Source of the DNA: Methanobacteriota archaeon
Lineage (GTDB): Archaea > Thermoplasmatota > Thermoplasmata > RBG-16-68-12 > EA-27
DNA: 12,248 bases
Assembly: GCA_016207545.1 (NCBI GenBank)
Contig: JACQPO010000172.1
Location: 1-12,248 of the forward strand
Reading direction: 5' to 3'
In this document: piece by piece, positions 7,365-11,886 of the stretch
Position numbering within the stretch: the stretch's first letter is position 1
How the letters are laid out: each line of letters begins with the position of its first letter
Program-made: the position numbers and the translations under genes
Notes under the pieces: generated by a model
What the model was told of the DNA's origin: nothing
Database searches by the model: none
Seen by the model: the letters and a program-made list of their open reading frames with translations, nothing else

Positions 7365-7417
7365 GCGTTGCGGTCGGGTCAGCGAACTTCCGGGAGGATG
7401 CGGCCATGACCGGAGGG

Positions 7418-7423
7418 TTTAAG
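7418..7423 (+). promoter_or_regulatory. TATA box for the 62-residue zinc-ribbon gene
   Basis: GGG-TTTAAG-TAA is the only AT-rich element in the thyX/zinc-ribbon divergent region. It lies 31 nt upstream of ATG 7449, implying a leaderless transcript. This favours 7449 over the earlier out-of-frame ATG at 7435. Confidence 0.65.
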
Positions 7424-7448
7424 TAACGCGCCGTATGAGTCCGCCTCG

Positions 7449-7637
7449 ATGTTCCGGCGCGAGCGGATCGGCGAGAAGGGCGAGACTTGCGAGAAGTGCG
7501 GGCGGGAGAAGGTGTACTTCGTCCAGCACGCGCATGGGAACTATCCGATCCTCGACTACGTGTGCCCGAGTTGTGACCTCGGCGGGGAATACGCGATCGA
7601 TTGGGAGAAGGGCGGCGAGAAGGTCAAGGACGAGTGA
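7449..7637 (+). CDS. Small zinc-ribbon protein (62 residues)
   Basis: A 62-residue acidic/basic mini-protein with two Cys pairs: CEKC (Cys14/17) and CPSC (Cys39/42), 21 residues apart. That is the spacing of a single zinc ribbon. Between them is a beta-hairpin-like stretch (KVYFVQHAHGNYPILDY). No other domain is present. Archaeal genomes carry many such proteins; some act in transcription or translation complexes, but nothing here identifies a partner. The start is supported by a TATA box 31 nt upstream, and third codon positions are GC-rich. It is followed 65 bases later by a second, different zinc-ribbon mini-protein on the same strand. Confidence 0.8.
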   Translation: MFRRERIGEKGETCEKCGREKVYFVQHAHGNYPILDYVCPSCDLGGEYAIDWEKGGEKVKDE

Positions 7638-7668
7638 CGATCGCCGCCTGCACGCCAGAGCGACTAAG

Positions 7669-7687
7669 CTATGTCACCTCGTGACAT
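7669..7687 (+). promoter_or_regulatory. Putative promoter with a perfect 17-bp operator-like dyad
   Basis: ATGTCAC (7671-7677) and GTGACAT (7681-7687) are perfect inverted 7-bp arms around CTC. The dyad overlaps a weak box CTATGT (7669-7674) and lies 16-32 nt upstream of ATG 7703. If the transcript is leaderless, the dyad covers the TATA region, where a dimeric repressor would block TBP/TFB. It has no following T tract, so a terminator is less likely. Confidence 0.5.
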
Positions 7688-7702
7688 GACCGGCGGTCGT
7701 CG

Positions 7703-7906
7703 ATGAGCCCGGACGAGACGGGTCCAAGGAAGGTCCGTGCACTTCGCGTGAGTGGGTATGCGTTCGGCCCGTGCACCGCGTGTGGGAAGGAGACACGCGC
7801 GCTCGTGATGTTCGACGACTACGGCTGGGGCGTCGAGTGCCTTGAGTGCAAGCACGTTGAGCGCGTGGACGAAGTCGAGTACGTCGAGGGCGGCGAGGAG
7901 TCCTAG
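7703..7906 (+). CDS. Small zinc-ribbon protein (67 residues)
   Basis: A 67-residue protein with CTAC (Cys24/27) and CLEC (Cys46/49), 18 residues apart, flanking a hydrophobic hairpin (TRALVMFDDYGWGV); this is a compact four-Cys zinc ribbon. The C-terminus is acidic (VDEVEYVEGGEES). It is not obviously a copy of the preceding 62-residue zinc ribbon, since the intervening sequence differs. Function is unknown. A perfect inverted repeat immediately upstream suggests regulated expression. Its TAG stop overlaps the stop of the facing TPR gene within CTAG. Confidence 0.75.
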   Translation: MSPDETGPRKVRALRVSGYAFGPCTACGKETRALVMFDDYGWGVECLECKHVERVDEVEYVEGGEES

Positions 7907-8526
7907 AGGACGCCGCACCGCTTGCAGGTCCCGTGGCCCAGGCAGGCGTCGCACTTCCGGCGGAACCCGAGGGTCGTCCGCCAGCCGGTGCCGCCGCATT
8001 CCGTACAGAATCCGGTGTCGTCGCACCAGTCGCACGGCCGCTCAATCCGCCGACGAGCGGTGGTCAGGTTCCGCTTTCCGGTCTCGAGCGCGGGGCCTGG
8101 CGGGACGGTCCGCTCAAGGGCGCGCATCGCCTCTTCGTATACCGCCAGCGCCGCGGCGCGGTTTCCGCGGTCTATCCGGAAGAGGGCTTGCGCCTTCAGG
8201 GAAAGGGCCTTCGTGTGGTTCGGGTCCACGGCCAGGACCCGGTCGAACGCCGCGATCATCTCGCGGAAAACCGCCTTCACCGCCTCGCTGTCCTCGAACG
8301 TCTCCCCGGGTTTCCCCCCCGCCTCGATTTCCTTGCGACGCATCTCCCGGGCGATCCCGGAGAGGCGGATGCCGTGCGCGAGGTACACGTTCGCGTACAA
8401 GTCGCGAAGTCGGTCGTCGCCGGGAGCGAGCGTCCAAGCTTCGTCCACGGCGGCTTTGGCGGCCTCGAACTGACCCGATTCCAGGTGGCCCTGCGCCTTC
8501 CGCGCGAGGTCTTCGATCGCCGCCAC
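7903..8526 (-). CDS. TPR protein with a C-terminal DnaJ-type double zinc finger
   Basis: A protein of about 207 residues. Roughly 1-155 are helical repeats of TPR type: one near 4-36 (ARKAQGHLESGQFEAAKAAV, then DEAWTLAPGD) and others near 85-140, with the hallmark AFDRVLAVDPNHTKALSLKA. The last 45 residues carry four CxxC pairs: CDWC, CTEC, CDAC and CKRC, with GGTGW and LGHGTC between them. This resembles the Cys-rich zinc domain of DnaJ (CxxCxGxG repeats), but no J-domain is present. I infer a scaffold or chaperone adaptor that binds protein partners; nothing shows an enzyme activity. The start is GTG at 8526, which fits a TATA box 27 nt upstream, or GTG at 8535. There is no ATG. The stop overlaps the facing zinc-ribbon stop. 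Confidence 0.85.
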   Translation of the reverse strand: MAAIEDLARKAQGHLESGQFEAAKAAVDEAWTLAPGDDRLRDLYANVYLAHGIRLSGIAREMRRKEIEAGGKPGETFEDSEAVKAVFREMIAAFDRVLAVDPNHTKALSLKAQALFRIDRGNRAAALAVYEEAMRALERTVPPGPALETGKRNLTTARRRIERPCDWCDDTGFCTECGGTGWRTTLGFRRKCDACLGHGTCKRCGVL

Positions 8527-8547
8527 GCGGCGCACAACGGGCGCGCG

Positions 8548-8554
8548 CTATAAG
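8548..8554 (-). promoter_or_regulatory. TATA box of the TPR/zinc-finger gene
   Basis: CTATAAG on the + strand reads CTTATAG on the coding strand, just after the stop of the preceding gene at 8558. Its first T is 27 nt from GTG 8526 and 18 nt from GTG 8535, favouring the shorter protein. It implies that the TPR gene has its own promoter even though it is only about 30 bases behind the upstream gene. Confidence 0.6.
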
Positions 8555-8557
8555 AAA

Positions 8558-9292
8558 TCAGAGGCGGTCCGTGATGCGCTGCACGACGTGGGCGAAGGCT
8601 TCGTACGGGAATCCGGGCGGGGAGCCGAGCCGTTTGCGGATCGAGATGCCCGCCAGCGTTGCCCAGGCCGCGTTCGCGATTGCCGCCCGGGCGAGCAGGT
8701 CTTGTTCTGCCTTCGGGGCGTCCCCGTCGAACGTCGCGCGGAACCCGTACGCGGCGCTGACCAACCGCTTCCAGTGGCCCACGCCCGCGAGCCCCTTCCC
8801 CTCGAGGAAGTCCGCGAGCGTGCCCCTGTACGTCTCGAAGTTCGTCTTGCGGGATTCCCATTCCGTGACGACCTCGAAGCAGCCCGCGTTCGCGCACACG
8901 CCGATCGTCACGCTCCCCATCTCCTGCTCGAGGCATTCCCCCACGCGCGCGTAGTCCCGCCGGCGCGCGGCCTCCGCGGCTGCGGTCAGGAAGTACGCGT
9001 GGCTCAGGAGTTCGAACAAGGACTCCCCGCCCTCCTTGTTCGTCGCGGATAAGGGCTTCGCAAGGGACTCCGCATGCCTCCGCAGCTTCCCGCCAGCGCG
9101 CAGGAACGCGTCGAGCGCCTTCGCATCGCGAACGACGTCCGCGAGAAGGTTGGCGGCGTCCCCCTTCCATCCCGGGGACCATAGAAAGTCGTGCAGCTGC
9201 TGTTCGTCCCGCTCCAGACGTTTCTCGAGCGCTCGGAACGATGCCATGATCTGCCCCGCACCCCAACGGCGCTCCGGGGTTATGGCTTTCAC
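8558..9292 (-). CDS. Unrecognised, mostly helical protein (244 residues)
   Basis: I do not recognise a family. The protein reads as long amphipathic helices with few beta-like stretches: ASFRALEKRLERDEQQLHDF near the start, then FELLSHAYFLTAAAEAARRR and ARVGECLEQEMGSVTIGVCA in the middle, and a Trp/Tyr-containing stretch GVGHWKRLVSAAYGFRATFD. Two Cys lie close together (about 132 and 137, CANAGC), too few for a structural zinc site. No membrane helix or signal peptide is seen. Codon use is GC3-rich like its neighbours. The start is uncertain: GTG 9292, or ATG 9247, which gives MASFRALEKRL and removes 15 residues. It diverges from thioredoxin, sharing a 64-base intergenic region, and precedes the TPR gene by about 30 bases. 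Confidence 0.75.
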   Translation of the reverse strand: MKAITPERRWGAGQIMASFRALEKRLERDEQQLHDFLWSPGWKGDAANLLADVVRDAKALDAFLRAGGKLRRHAESLAKPLSATNKEGGESLFELLSHAYFLTAAAEAARRRDYARVGECLEQEMGSVTIGVCANAGCFEVVTEWESRKTNFETYRGTLADFLEGKGLAGVGHWKRLVSAAYGFRATFDGDAPKAEQDLLARAAIANAAWATLAGISIRKRLGSPPGFPYEAFAHVVQRITDRL

Positions 9293-9327
9293 GCCTGACC
9301 CGCACGTTTGTAGGTGTGTAGGAAGGG

Positions 9328-9334
9328 TTTATTA
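9328..9334 (+). promoter_or_regulatory. TATA box of the thioredoxin gene
   Basis: GGG-TTTATTA-G lies 29 nt upstream of ATG 9357. It is one of the best archaeal-type boxes in the window and implies a leaderless mRNA. Short arms GGGTT (9325-9329) and AACCC (9337-9341) flank it. On the opposite strand it may also serve the divergent helical-protein gene. Confidence 0.72.
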
Positions 9335-9356
9335 GCAACCCGTCCGTGATTCCCGC

Positions 9357-9689
9357 ATGGTAGTGGCTATGGCGGCCCCCGTGCACCTCACGGACCAAGA
9401 GTTCGACGCGTTCGTCGCGAAGCATCCGCTCGTCGTCGTGGACTTCTGGGCGGAGTGGTGCGGTCCGTGCAAGGCGATCGATCCGATCATCAAGGACCTC
9501 GCGGAGAAGTACGACGGAAAGGTCGCGTTCGCGAAGGTCGACGCGGACGAGAATCCCGTGAAGATCCGCATGTACGGGATCATGGGCATCCCAACGCTCC
9601 TCGTGTTCAAGGGCGGGAAGCTCGTCGACTCGGTCGTCGGCGCGGTCCCGAAGGCGACCCTCGAGGCGCGGCTCCAGAAGCACTTGTAA
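9357..9689 (+). CDS. trxA: Thioredoxin
   Basis: A 110-residue protein disulfide reductant. It has the full thioredoxin fold and signature FWAEWCGPCKAIDPII with redox Cys35 and Cys38, the buried Asp region VVVDF (26-30), DADENP, and the cis-proline loop MGIPTLL (Pro79) followed by VFKGGKLVDSVVGA. Length and motif spacing are standard. It is the likely electron donor for the Bcp/PrxQ peroxiredoxin encoded at 5676 (inference from known biology; the genes are not in one operon). The start at ATG 9357 is supported by the TATA box 29 nt upstream; a second Met at codon 5 is possible. The next gene, a Cys-rich mini-protein, begins 46 bases after the stop behind its own box. Confidence 0.97.
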   Translation: MVVAMAAPVHLTDQEFDAFVAKHPLVVVDFWAEWCGPCKAIDPIIKDLAEKYDGKVAFAKVDADENPVKIRMYGIMGIPTLLVFKGGKLVDSVVGAVPKATLEARLQKHL

Positions 9690-9704
9690 ACTGGGGCCGA
9701 TTCC

Positions 9705-9710
9705 TTTATG
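9705..9710 (+). promoter_or_regulatory. TATA box of the Cys-rich mini-gene
   Basis: CC-TTTATG lies 31 nt upstream of ATG 9736. The same eight bases, CCTTTATG, occur at the same distance upstream of pyrB. This is the main evidence that the 51-residue frame is a real, separately transcribed gene. Confidence 0.65.
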
Positions 9711-9735
9711 TACAACCCGTCCCTTGGGTGCGTCG

Positions 9736-9891
9736 ATGGAGTCTTTCGTCCAGCGGCTCTCGAAGAAGCGGGAGACGGAGCAGGCGATTACCGTGCTCCC
9801 CGTCCTCGACACCCGGAAGGAGCACGGGGGGAGCTGCGACTGTGGCGAGGCGGGCTGCGGGTCGGACGAGGGCGGCTGCTGCGGCGGCTGA
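9736..9891 (+). CDS. Cys-rich 51-residue mini-protein
   Basis: A short frame of 51 codons. Residues 1-30 are charged and helical (MESFVQRLSKKRETEQAITV, then LPVLDTRKEH). The tail (31-51) is Gly/Cys-rich with Cys34, 36, 41, 48 and 49: C-D-C, then G-C-G, then G-G-C-C-G-G at the very end. Five Cys in 16 residues suggest binding of a metal or Fe-S cluster, or a thiol-exchange role. The family is not recognised. It starts 46 bases after thioredoxin and has a TATA box exactly 31 nt upstream, as for pyrB, so it is probably leaderless and separately controlled. Third positions are mostly G/C. It may be a redox or metal partner of thioredoxin; that is inference from position only. Confidence 0.7.
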   Translation: MESFVQRLSKKRETEQAITVLPVLDTRKEHGGSCDCGEAGCGSDEGGCCGG

Positions 9892-9898
9892 CCCGTGC

Positions 9899-9916
9899 AT
9901 TCTCGAACTTGAGAAT
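9899..9916. repeat. Inverted repeat upstream of the winged-helix regulator
   Basis: ATTCTC (9899-9904) and GAGAAT (9911-9916) are perfect inverted arms 6 bases apart. A further related half-site GATTCT occurs at 9937-9942, directly before the TATA-like CATATAAG. With no T tract following, an operator is more likely than a terminator. Its position upstream of a DNA-binding protein gene suggests autoregulation (inference). Confidence 0.4.
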
Positions 9917-9943
9917 CAGCGGGGATAATCGATTCGGATTCTA

Positions 9944-9950
9944 CATATAA
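9944..9950 (+). promoter_or_regulatory. TATA box of the winged-helix gene
   Basis: CATATAA, followed by GG. Initiation about 30 nt on would be near 9974, leaving a leader of about 15 nt that begins at the Shine-Dalgarno. Unlike its neighbours, this gene therefore appears to be leadered. Confidence 0.55.
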
Positions 9951-9974
9951 GGTCGTATCCCTAGAAATCCCTCC

Positions 9975-9981
9975 GAGGAGG
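9975..9981 (+). promoter_or_regulatory. Shine-Dalgarno for a TTG start
   Basis: GAGGAGG ends 7 bases before TTG 9989. It is the clearest Shine-Dalgarno I see in the window and decides the start of the regulator, since no ATG lies nearby. Confidence 0.65.
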
Positions 9982-9988
9982 CGAGCGG

Positions 9989-10342
9989 TTGGATCCCCTG
10001 GAAGCGTCCCGCCTGGTGACGGACGAATACTCCGCGAAGATCTTGGTGGCCACGTTCCGACGGCCGCGCAGTGCGATTGAGATGTCCCGGGAATACAGCA
10101 TCCCGATCGCCGCGTGCTACCGCCGGATTCATGCATTGGAGCAGGCGGGCCTCCTCAAGTGCGTCGAGCGCGCGCTGACCCAGAAGGGGAAGCGCATCTC
10201 CCTGTACAGCAGCCAGCTGAGGAACGCGTACATCTTCTTCGAGGGCGGCCGGCTCCGCGTCCGGTTCCAGCTCGCGTCCGGCGTCACGAAGGACTTCGGC
10301 GGCGACTGGAAGGCAGTCGACGTGGAAAACGTGACGAAATGA
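9989..10342 (+). CDS. Winged-helix DNA-binding protein (ArsR-like)
   Basis: A 117-residue protein. Residues about 1-75 form a winged helix-turn-helix: a first helix (LVTDEYSAKILVATF), the HTH (SAIEMSREYSIPIAACYRRI, with the recognition helix at PIAACYRRIHAL), then a wing (GLLKCVERALTQKGKRISLY). The pattern matches ArsR/DUF-type archaeal regulators that read 'leu-x-x-ala-gly-leu-leu'. Residues 80-117 add a short beta-rich tail (AYIFFEGGRLRVRFQL), perhaps for dimerisation or sensing. No metal-binding Cys set is present; the single Cys in the HTH and one in the wing do not form a site. It starts with TTG behind GAGGAGG. Inverted half-sites upstream suggest autoregulation, and a hairpin terminator follows. 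Its target is unknown. Confidence 0.85.
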   Translation: MDPLEASRLVTDEYSAKILVATFRRPRSAIEMSREYSIPIAACYRRIHALEQAGLLKCVERALTQKGKRISLYSSQLRNAYIFFEGGRLRVRFQLASGVTKDFGGDWKAVDVENVTK

Positions 10343-10369
10343 CGCTGACCCCTCCTCCACAACCCACTT

Positions 10370-10408
10370 GGCAGGACCGAGACCCCCTCGTCCTGCCTCT
10401 TTATTGTT
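10370..10408 (+). terminator. Hairpin and T-rich terminator after the winged-helix gene
   Basis: GGCAGGAC (10370-10377) pairs with GTCCTGCC (10390-10397), continued by GAG/CTC after a one-base bulge, with an ACCCC loop. TCTTTATTGTT follows immediately. This looks like an intrinsic terminator; archaeal RNA polymerase stops mainly on the T-rich part. The same T tract also has the form of a TATA box for the structured stretch downstream. Confidence 0.55.
10400..10405 (+). promoter_or_regulatory. Possible TATA box for a structured RNA
   Basis: TTTATT. Applying the 29-32 nt spacing seen at the protein genes places initiation at 10429-10432, exactly the 5' base of a perfect 9-bp hairpin. It overlaps the terminator's T tract, so one sequence may do either or both. 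Confidence 0.3.
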
Positions 10409-10429
10409 AAGCCCTCCTCACACGCCCTT

Positions 10430-10575
10430 GGGGCCTGCGACCTGCAGGCCCCTTCGGGCTTCCGGGCGTTCTCGCTCAAGCAGGATCGCCGCCAATTCGG
10501 ACCGGGTCAGCGGCGCCGAAGCGACCGCGCAAAATCCCGGCATGGGGCGGATTGCGCCCCCGCGACTCCCTCATT
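10430..10575 (+). ncRNA. Candidate structured non-coding RNA
   Basis: This part of the 295-base stretch without a gene holds several strong helices. GGGGCCTGC (10430-10438) and GCAGGCCCC (10444-10452) form a perfect 9-bp stem around GACCT. ACGCCC (10422-10427) and GGGCGT (10464-10469) can enclose it. CGCCGC and GCGGCG form a stem near 10487-10515, and GGGGCG / CGCCCC enclose GATTG near 10545-10561. A TATA-like box lies 30 nt before the first stem. I do not recognise tRNA, 5S, SRP, RNase P, or C/D or H/ACA signatures. GC-rich DNA folds easily, so this could instead be a long untranslated or spacer region. The 3' end is arbitrary. Confidence 0.3.
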
Positions 10576-10576
10576 A

Positions 10577-10596
10577 TCAAAGGCTAGGACCTTTGA
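10577..10596. repeat. Inverted repeat beside the promoter of the 70-residue gene
   Basis: TCAAAGG (10577-10583) and CCTTTGA (10590-10596) are perfect 7-bp arms 6 bases apart. They end 7 bases before the promoter box (from 10604). That is a common position for an activator or TFB-recruiting factor site; it could also be a short terminator hairpin for transcription from upstream. Confidence 0.45.
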
Positions 10597-10603
10597 CAAT
10601 TCC

Positions 10604-10612
10604 TATTTATAG
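10604..10612 (+). promoter_or_regulatory. TATA box of the 70-residue gene
   Basis: TATTTATAG, with TTTATA starting at 10606, lies 32 nt upstream of ATG 10638. It is the best TATA match in the window and implies a leaderless mRNA. It excludes the longer open frame that runs upstream of this ATG. Confidence 0.75.
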
Positions 10613-10637
10613 GCCGAACCCCGTCGATTGCGACGCC

Positions 10638-10850
10638 ATGGACCGGGAGCGCCTGAAGTACCTGTTCCGGGAAGTGCTCGGCGTCGACGTCGACGCGATC
10701 GTCCGGCAGGTCACCGCGTCCCTCGCGATCGATCGCGCGAAGCAGGTGCGCGAGCACACGGAGGCGTGGAAGCAGTACATGGAGGAAAAGGGCGGCCTCG
10801 TGATCCTCCCGAAAAATGTCGTGGACCTCGGCAAACGCCCGAAGTCCTAG
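10638..10850 (+). CDS. Unrecognised small protein (70 residues)
   Basis: A 70-residue protein with two charged helices (DRERLKYLFREVLGVDVDAI and ASLAIDRAKQVREHTEAWKQ), then a short strand-like segment (GGLVILPKNVVDLG) and a basic end. There is no Cys, membrane helix or known motif. I do not recognise it. The frame is open back to 10368, but a strong TATA box lies inside that extension, 32 nt before ATG 10638, so the short form is called. An inverted repeat sits next to the promoter, suggesting regulation. A T-rich tract after the stop is a likely terminator, separating it from pyrB. Confidence 0.7.
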   Translation: MDRERLKYLFREVLGVDVDAIVRQVTASLAIDRAKQVREHTEAWKQYMEEKGGLVILPKNVVDLGKRPKS

Positions 10851-10884
10851 GTTCTGACGCGCGGGAGCCACCCGGGTTGGGGGA

Positions 10885-10898
10885 TTTCTCTTTTCTTC
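10885..10898 (+). terminator. T-rich terminator before pyrB
   Basis: TTTCTCTTTTCTTC on the + strand, between the 70-residue gene and the pyrB promoter. Archaeal RNA polymerase terminates at T-rich runs in the non-template strand. No strong hairpin precedes it. Confidence 0.5.
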
Positions 10899-10922
10899 AT
10901 GGGTCAGCGCGAGCCCCGAACC

Positions 10923-10928
10923 TTTATG
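10923..10928 (+). promoter_or_regulatory. TATA box of pyrBI
   Basis: CC-TTTATG lies 31 nt upstream of ATG 10954, implying a leaderless pyrBI mRNA. No attenuator or operator-like dyad is evident between it and the start. Confidence 0.68.
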
Positions 10929-10953
10929 AGGGCACGGCATTTACCCGCGCGCG

Positions 10954-11886
10954 ATGGGGGGCTTCAAGGGCCGCGACGTCCTGTCCATCGCCGACTTTTC
11001 CCGGAAGGACATCGACCTCATTCTCAAGGCCGCGAAGAAGATGGTCCCCGCCGCCCGGGGGGACAAGCCGAACCGGACCCTCGAAGGCAGGATTCTGGCG
11101 ACCCTCTTCTTCGAGCCGTCCACGCGCACCCGGCTGAGCTTCGAGAGCGCGATGAAGCGGCTCGGCGGCACGGTCATCGGCTTCGCGGAGCCGATGGGGA
11201 CGTCCGTCGCGAAGGGCGAGACGCTCGCGGACACGATTCGGATGGTCGAGTCGTACGGGGACATCATCGTCCTCCGGCACCCGCAGGAAGGGGCCGCGCG
11301 GTTGGCGGCGGAGTTCACGGAGCGCCCGGTGATCAACGCGGGGGACGGCGCCGGTCAGCACCCCACCCAGACCCTGCTCGACCTGTACACGATTTGGGAC
11401 GAACGCGCCTCGATTGACGGGACGAAGATCGCCGTCGTGGGGGACCTGAAGTACGGGCGCACGGTCCACTCCCTGACCTACGCGCTGTGCAACTTCGACG
11501 TCGAGCTCATGTTCGTCGCCCCGCCCGGGCTGCAGATGCCGAACGAGGTCGTGGAACACGTGAAGGGACTGGGCCTTCCGCTGACCGTGACGGGGGACCT
11601 CGGGAAAGTCGTTTCTGAGGTCGACGTCCTGTACGTGACCCGGATCCAGAAGGAGCGGTTCCCGGACCCGCAAGAGTACGCGAAGGTCGCTGGGTCGTAC
11701 CGCGTGGACCTCGCCCTCCTGAAGGAGGCGCGGAAGGGGCTCGTCGTCATGCACCCGCTCCCGCGGATGGACGAGATTGCGCCGGAGGTCGACGAGACCC
11801 CGCACGCGCGGTACTTCCAGCAGGCGTTCAACGGCGTCCCCGTCCGCATGGCGCTCCTGTCCTTGATCCTGGGGGGAACCGCGTGA
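10954..11886 (+). CDS. pyrB: Aspartate carbamoyltransferase, catalytic chain
   Basis: A 310-residue enzyme joining carbamoyl phosphate and aspartate to N-carbamoyl-aspartate, the committed step of pyrimidine synthesis. The carbamoyl-phosphate site is complete: FFEPSTRTR (52-60), the SVAKGE loop from the neighbouring subunit (84-89, Lys87), RHPQEG (108-113) and GDGAGQHPTQTLLD (130-143). The aspartate domain has GDLKYGRTVHS (163-173) and the HPLPR loop (267-271). RHPQ and the HPLPR loop, with no ornithine-specific motif, separate it from ornithine carbamoyltransferase. Length is standard. ATG 10954 is 31 nt from a TATA box. The stop overlaps the pyrI start (GTGA), so catalytic and regulatory chains are made together, as expected for an allosteric holoenzyme. 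Confidence 0.98.
   Translation: MGGFKGRDVLSIADFSRKDIDLILKAAKKMVPAARGDKPNRTLEGRILATLFFEPSTRTRLSFESAMKRLGGTVIGFAEPMGTSVAKGETLADTIRMVESYGDIIVLRHPQEGAARLAAEFTERPVINAGDGAGQHPTQTLLDLYTIWDERASIDGTKIAVVGDLKYGRTVHSLTYALCNFDVELMFVAPPGLQMPNEVVEHVKGLGLPLTVTGDLGKVVSEVDVLYVTRIQKERFPDPQEYAKVAGSYRVDLALLKEARKGLVVMHPLPRMDEIAPEVDETPHARYFQQAFNGVPVRMALLSLILGGTA

Noticed and set aside
8277..10136. 619-residue - strand open frame running through four genes
   Set aside because: It crosses the TPR gene, the helical-protein gene, thioredoxin and the winged-helix gene in the wrong frame or strand, and its peptide is Arg/Gly/Pro-rich without motifs.
10410..10575. tRNA or other standard RNA in the structured gap
   Set aside because: No T-loop (TTCRA) with a matching acceptor stem, and no SRP, 5S, RNase P or C/D-box signature could be found; kept only as an unclassified candidate.
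10368..10637. N-terminal extension of the 70-residue gene
   Set aside because: The extension is Pro/Arg/Ser-rich, contains hairpins, a TATA box and an inverted repeat, and the TATA spacing points to ATG 10638.
10924..11805. - strand frame of 293 residues opposite pyrB
   Set aside because: Antisense shadow of pyrB, with an Arg/Val/Asp-rich peptide lacking motifs.
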